Below, one piece after another: positions 6,180 to 6,942 of a stretch of 6,942 bases of DNA. A program made the translations under genes and the position numbers. Numbering within the stretch: the first letter of the stretch is position 1; the number at the start of each line of letters is the position of its first letter. Source of the DNA: T1SED10-198M sp003554345 [NCBI: Candidatus Sumerlaeota bacterium] (GTDB lineage: Bacteria > Sumerlaeota > T1SED10-198M); assembly GCA_003554345.1 (NCBI GenBank), contig PWGE01000214.1:1-6942 (forward strand). The letters are read 5' to 3'. The notes under the pieces were generated by a model. It was not told where the DNA came from, did not search any database, and was given only the letters and a program-made list of their open reading frames with translations.

Positions 6180-6187
6180 TTTATATG
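6180..6187 (+). promoter_or_regulatory. TATA box, near-leaderless promoter of the small membrane protein
   Basis: TTTATATG is centred near 6183-6184, so transcription is expected at about 6210, three bases before ATG 6213. A second TATA-like sequence, GTATATATC (6168-6176), would start transcripts near 6198. No ribosome binding site precedes the ATG, consistent with leaderless translation. Confidence 0.55.
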
Positions 6188-6212
6188 TAAATGTTTAACG
6201 GGGTCGTTAAAG

Positions 6213-6614
6213 ATGTTCCAATTTGTAGATAAATCGTATCGCCTGTTCTCAGCTTATGAAGAGACGGTTCGAACAGAGTCACATGTATGGTGGCTTGGGT
6301 TACTGTTTATGATAGGGATGATCTTAGTAATCATATGGATAGCCATCTGTGTTTGGATGTATCGAGATGCTAAAAAAAGGGGAGAGGAAGCGATCTGGTG
6401 GTTGATACTTGGGATCATAGCACCTATCCTCGGTTTGATAATTTGGTTGGTCGTAAGACCCAGTATGGAAGAAGTAAGGCAGAAAAGGTCGATTCAACAG
6501 ACCTATAGATATCCATCATATCAACAGAGCTACAAACATCCAGAGTATGTTCCACCTCCCCCTCCTGATTATCAAAAATATCCACCACCCCCGCCACCCA
6601 GTTATCAACGTTAA
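6213..6614 (+). CDS. Small two-helix membrane protein with Tyr/Pro/Gln-rich tail
   Basis: The 133-residue product has two membrane helices: about 26-49 (WWLGLLFMIGMILVIIWIAI onward) and 61-81 (IWWLILGIIAPILGLIIWLV onward). They are joined by a short polar loop YRDAKKRGEEA (50-60). The pattern of a helix, then YRDAKKRGxxAxxW, a glycine-rich second helix and a closing Arg is a recurrent small-membrane-protein motif in archaea and bacteria; I know no assigned function. From about residue 90 the tail is rich in Tyr, Gln, Ser and Pro with two runs of five and six prolines. The tail probably lies in the cytoplasm with the basic loop on one side, but orientation is uncertain. Like the preceding gene it joins membrane helices to an aromatic, polar low-complexity tail, and both have leaderless-type promoters, which hints at a common process or compartment. 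No enzyme motif is present. Confidence 0.82.
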   Translation: MFQFVDKSYRLFSAYEETVRTESHVWWLGLLFMIGMILVIIWIAICVWMYRDAKKRGEEAIWWLILGIIAPILGLIIWLVVRPSMEEVRQKRSIQQTYRYPSYQQSYKHPEYVPPPPPDYQKYPPPPPPSYQR

Positions 6615-6772
6615 CCATCAAAAGACTATGATCCATAAATTGTAAGAGATGTAAAATAACGTATACTTAAACAAAAAAGAAAACATACCATAGATAGCAA
6701 TACATAAATATGATAAATGATATGTATAGTTATAGACATAACTTTTATGTAATATGAATGCATTGTAAATTC
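6615..6772. other. AT-rich intergenic stretch leading into an insertion sequence
   Basis: No convincing gene is seen on either strand. The composition is markedly more AT-rich than the genes to the left. It contains short inverted repeats, ACATAA-CTT-TTATGT (6736-6750) and ATGAAT/ATTCAT (6754-6759 with 6769-6774), next to the transposase frame. The left terminal inverted repeat of the insertion sequence probably lies here, but cannot be defined without the right end. TTTATGTAAT (6744-6753) could be a TATA element for the transposase. Confidence 0.45.
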
Positions 6773-6942
6773 ATGAAAGGAAAATATGTTACTGAAGTGA
6801 AGAGATGGATGACTAAAGAATAACTAGTAACCGAAATCAAAGATAGAAAAGTGGAGAAAAGAGTTCTTGAACGATTATATTTTATTAAATATCTGTATGA
6901 AGGAGATAGTGTACCAGAAGCTTGTGATAAAGTAGAGATTTC
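6773..6942 (+). pseudogene. IS630-type transposase N-terminus, interrupted by an in-frame TAA and cut by window edge
   Basis: From ATG 6773, or the more family-like ATG 6809 (MTKE), the frame meets TAA at 6821. It then continues open to the edge as LVTEIKDRKVEKRVLERL (from 6824), then YFIKYLYEGDSVPEACDKVEIS. That continuation matches the N-terminal helix-turn-helix region of IS630-family transposases, which typically read MTxEEL, then RVLxRLxFIxxLYEGxSVxEAxxxVGIS. With GAA in place of TAA the text would be MTKEELVTEIKD, so a single G-to-T change explains the stop. GTG 6851 could restart translation but would lose conserved N-terminal residues. The family uses a DDE/DDD active site for cut-and-paste insertion at TA; that catalytic part lies beyond the window. 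Family assignment is from memory of the motif. Confidence 0.7.

Noticed and set aside
1-6942. A defence island, CRISPR-Cas system or prophage
   Set aside because: No nuclease, Cas, toxin-antitoxin, integrase or phage structural motif was recognised; the only mobile signal is the IS630-type fragment at the right edge.

Overview
The window looks archaeal, most likely euryarchaeal. Several genes have AT-rich TATA-type boxes about 26-30 bases ahead of the start codon, and two genes appear leaderless. Others carry GGTGA-type ribosome binding sites, and one gene is followed by a T-rich tract typical of archaeal terminators. A Thermoplasmata-like or related lineage is a guess; nothing here fixes the taxon.

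Bases 1-5375 are a surface-polysaccharide or glycan gene neighbourhood in four transcription units of alternating strand. On the minus strand, a family 2 glycosyltransferase with a C-terminal membrane anchor (593-1561) is followed after 12 bases by a protein that runs off the left edge (1-580) and resembles conserved proteins of polysaccharide loci. Diverging from these is a soluble family 2 glycosyltransferase (1705-2502). It converges on a minus-strand ferredoxin plus FrhB/FdhB-type iron-sulfur protein (2510-3919). Diverging from that across a 190-base regulatory gap is a UDP-N-acetylhexosamine 6-dehydrogenase (4110-5375). Together they suggest supply of an amino-sugar uronic acid, its transfer to a membrane-bound glycan, and a possible redox modification step.

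Bases 5376-6614 hold two small membrane proteins of unknown function, each behind its own strong TATA box at leaderless distance. The first (5430-6116) has three near-identical 47-residue units, each with one hydrophobic helix, then a Gln/Tyr-rich tandem-repeat linker and a C-terminal four-cysteine zinc ribbon. The second (6213-6614) has two membrane helices and a Tyr/Pro/Gln-rich tail. This pair is the least explained part of the window.

Bases 6615-6942 are very AT-rich and end in the start of an IS630-type transposase reading frame interrupted by an in-frame TAA, so the right edge enters a probably decayed insertion sequence. No rRNA, tRNA or CRISPR array was seen.
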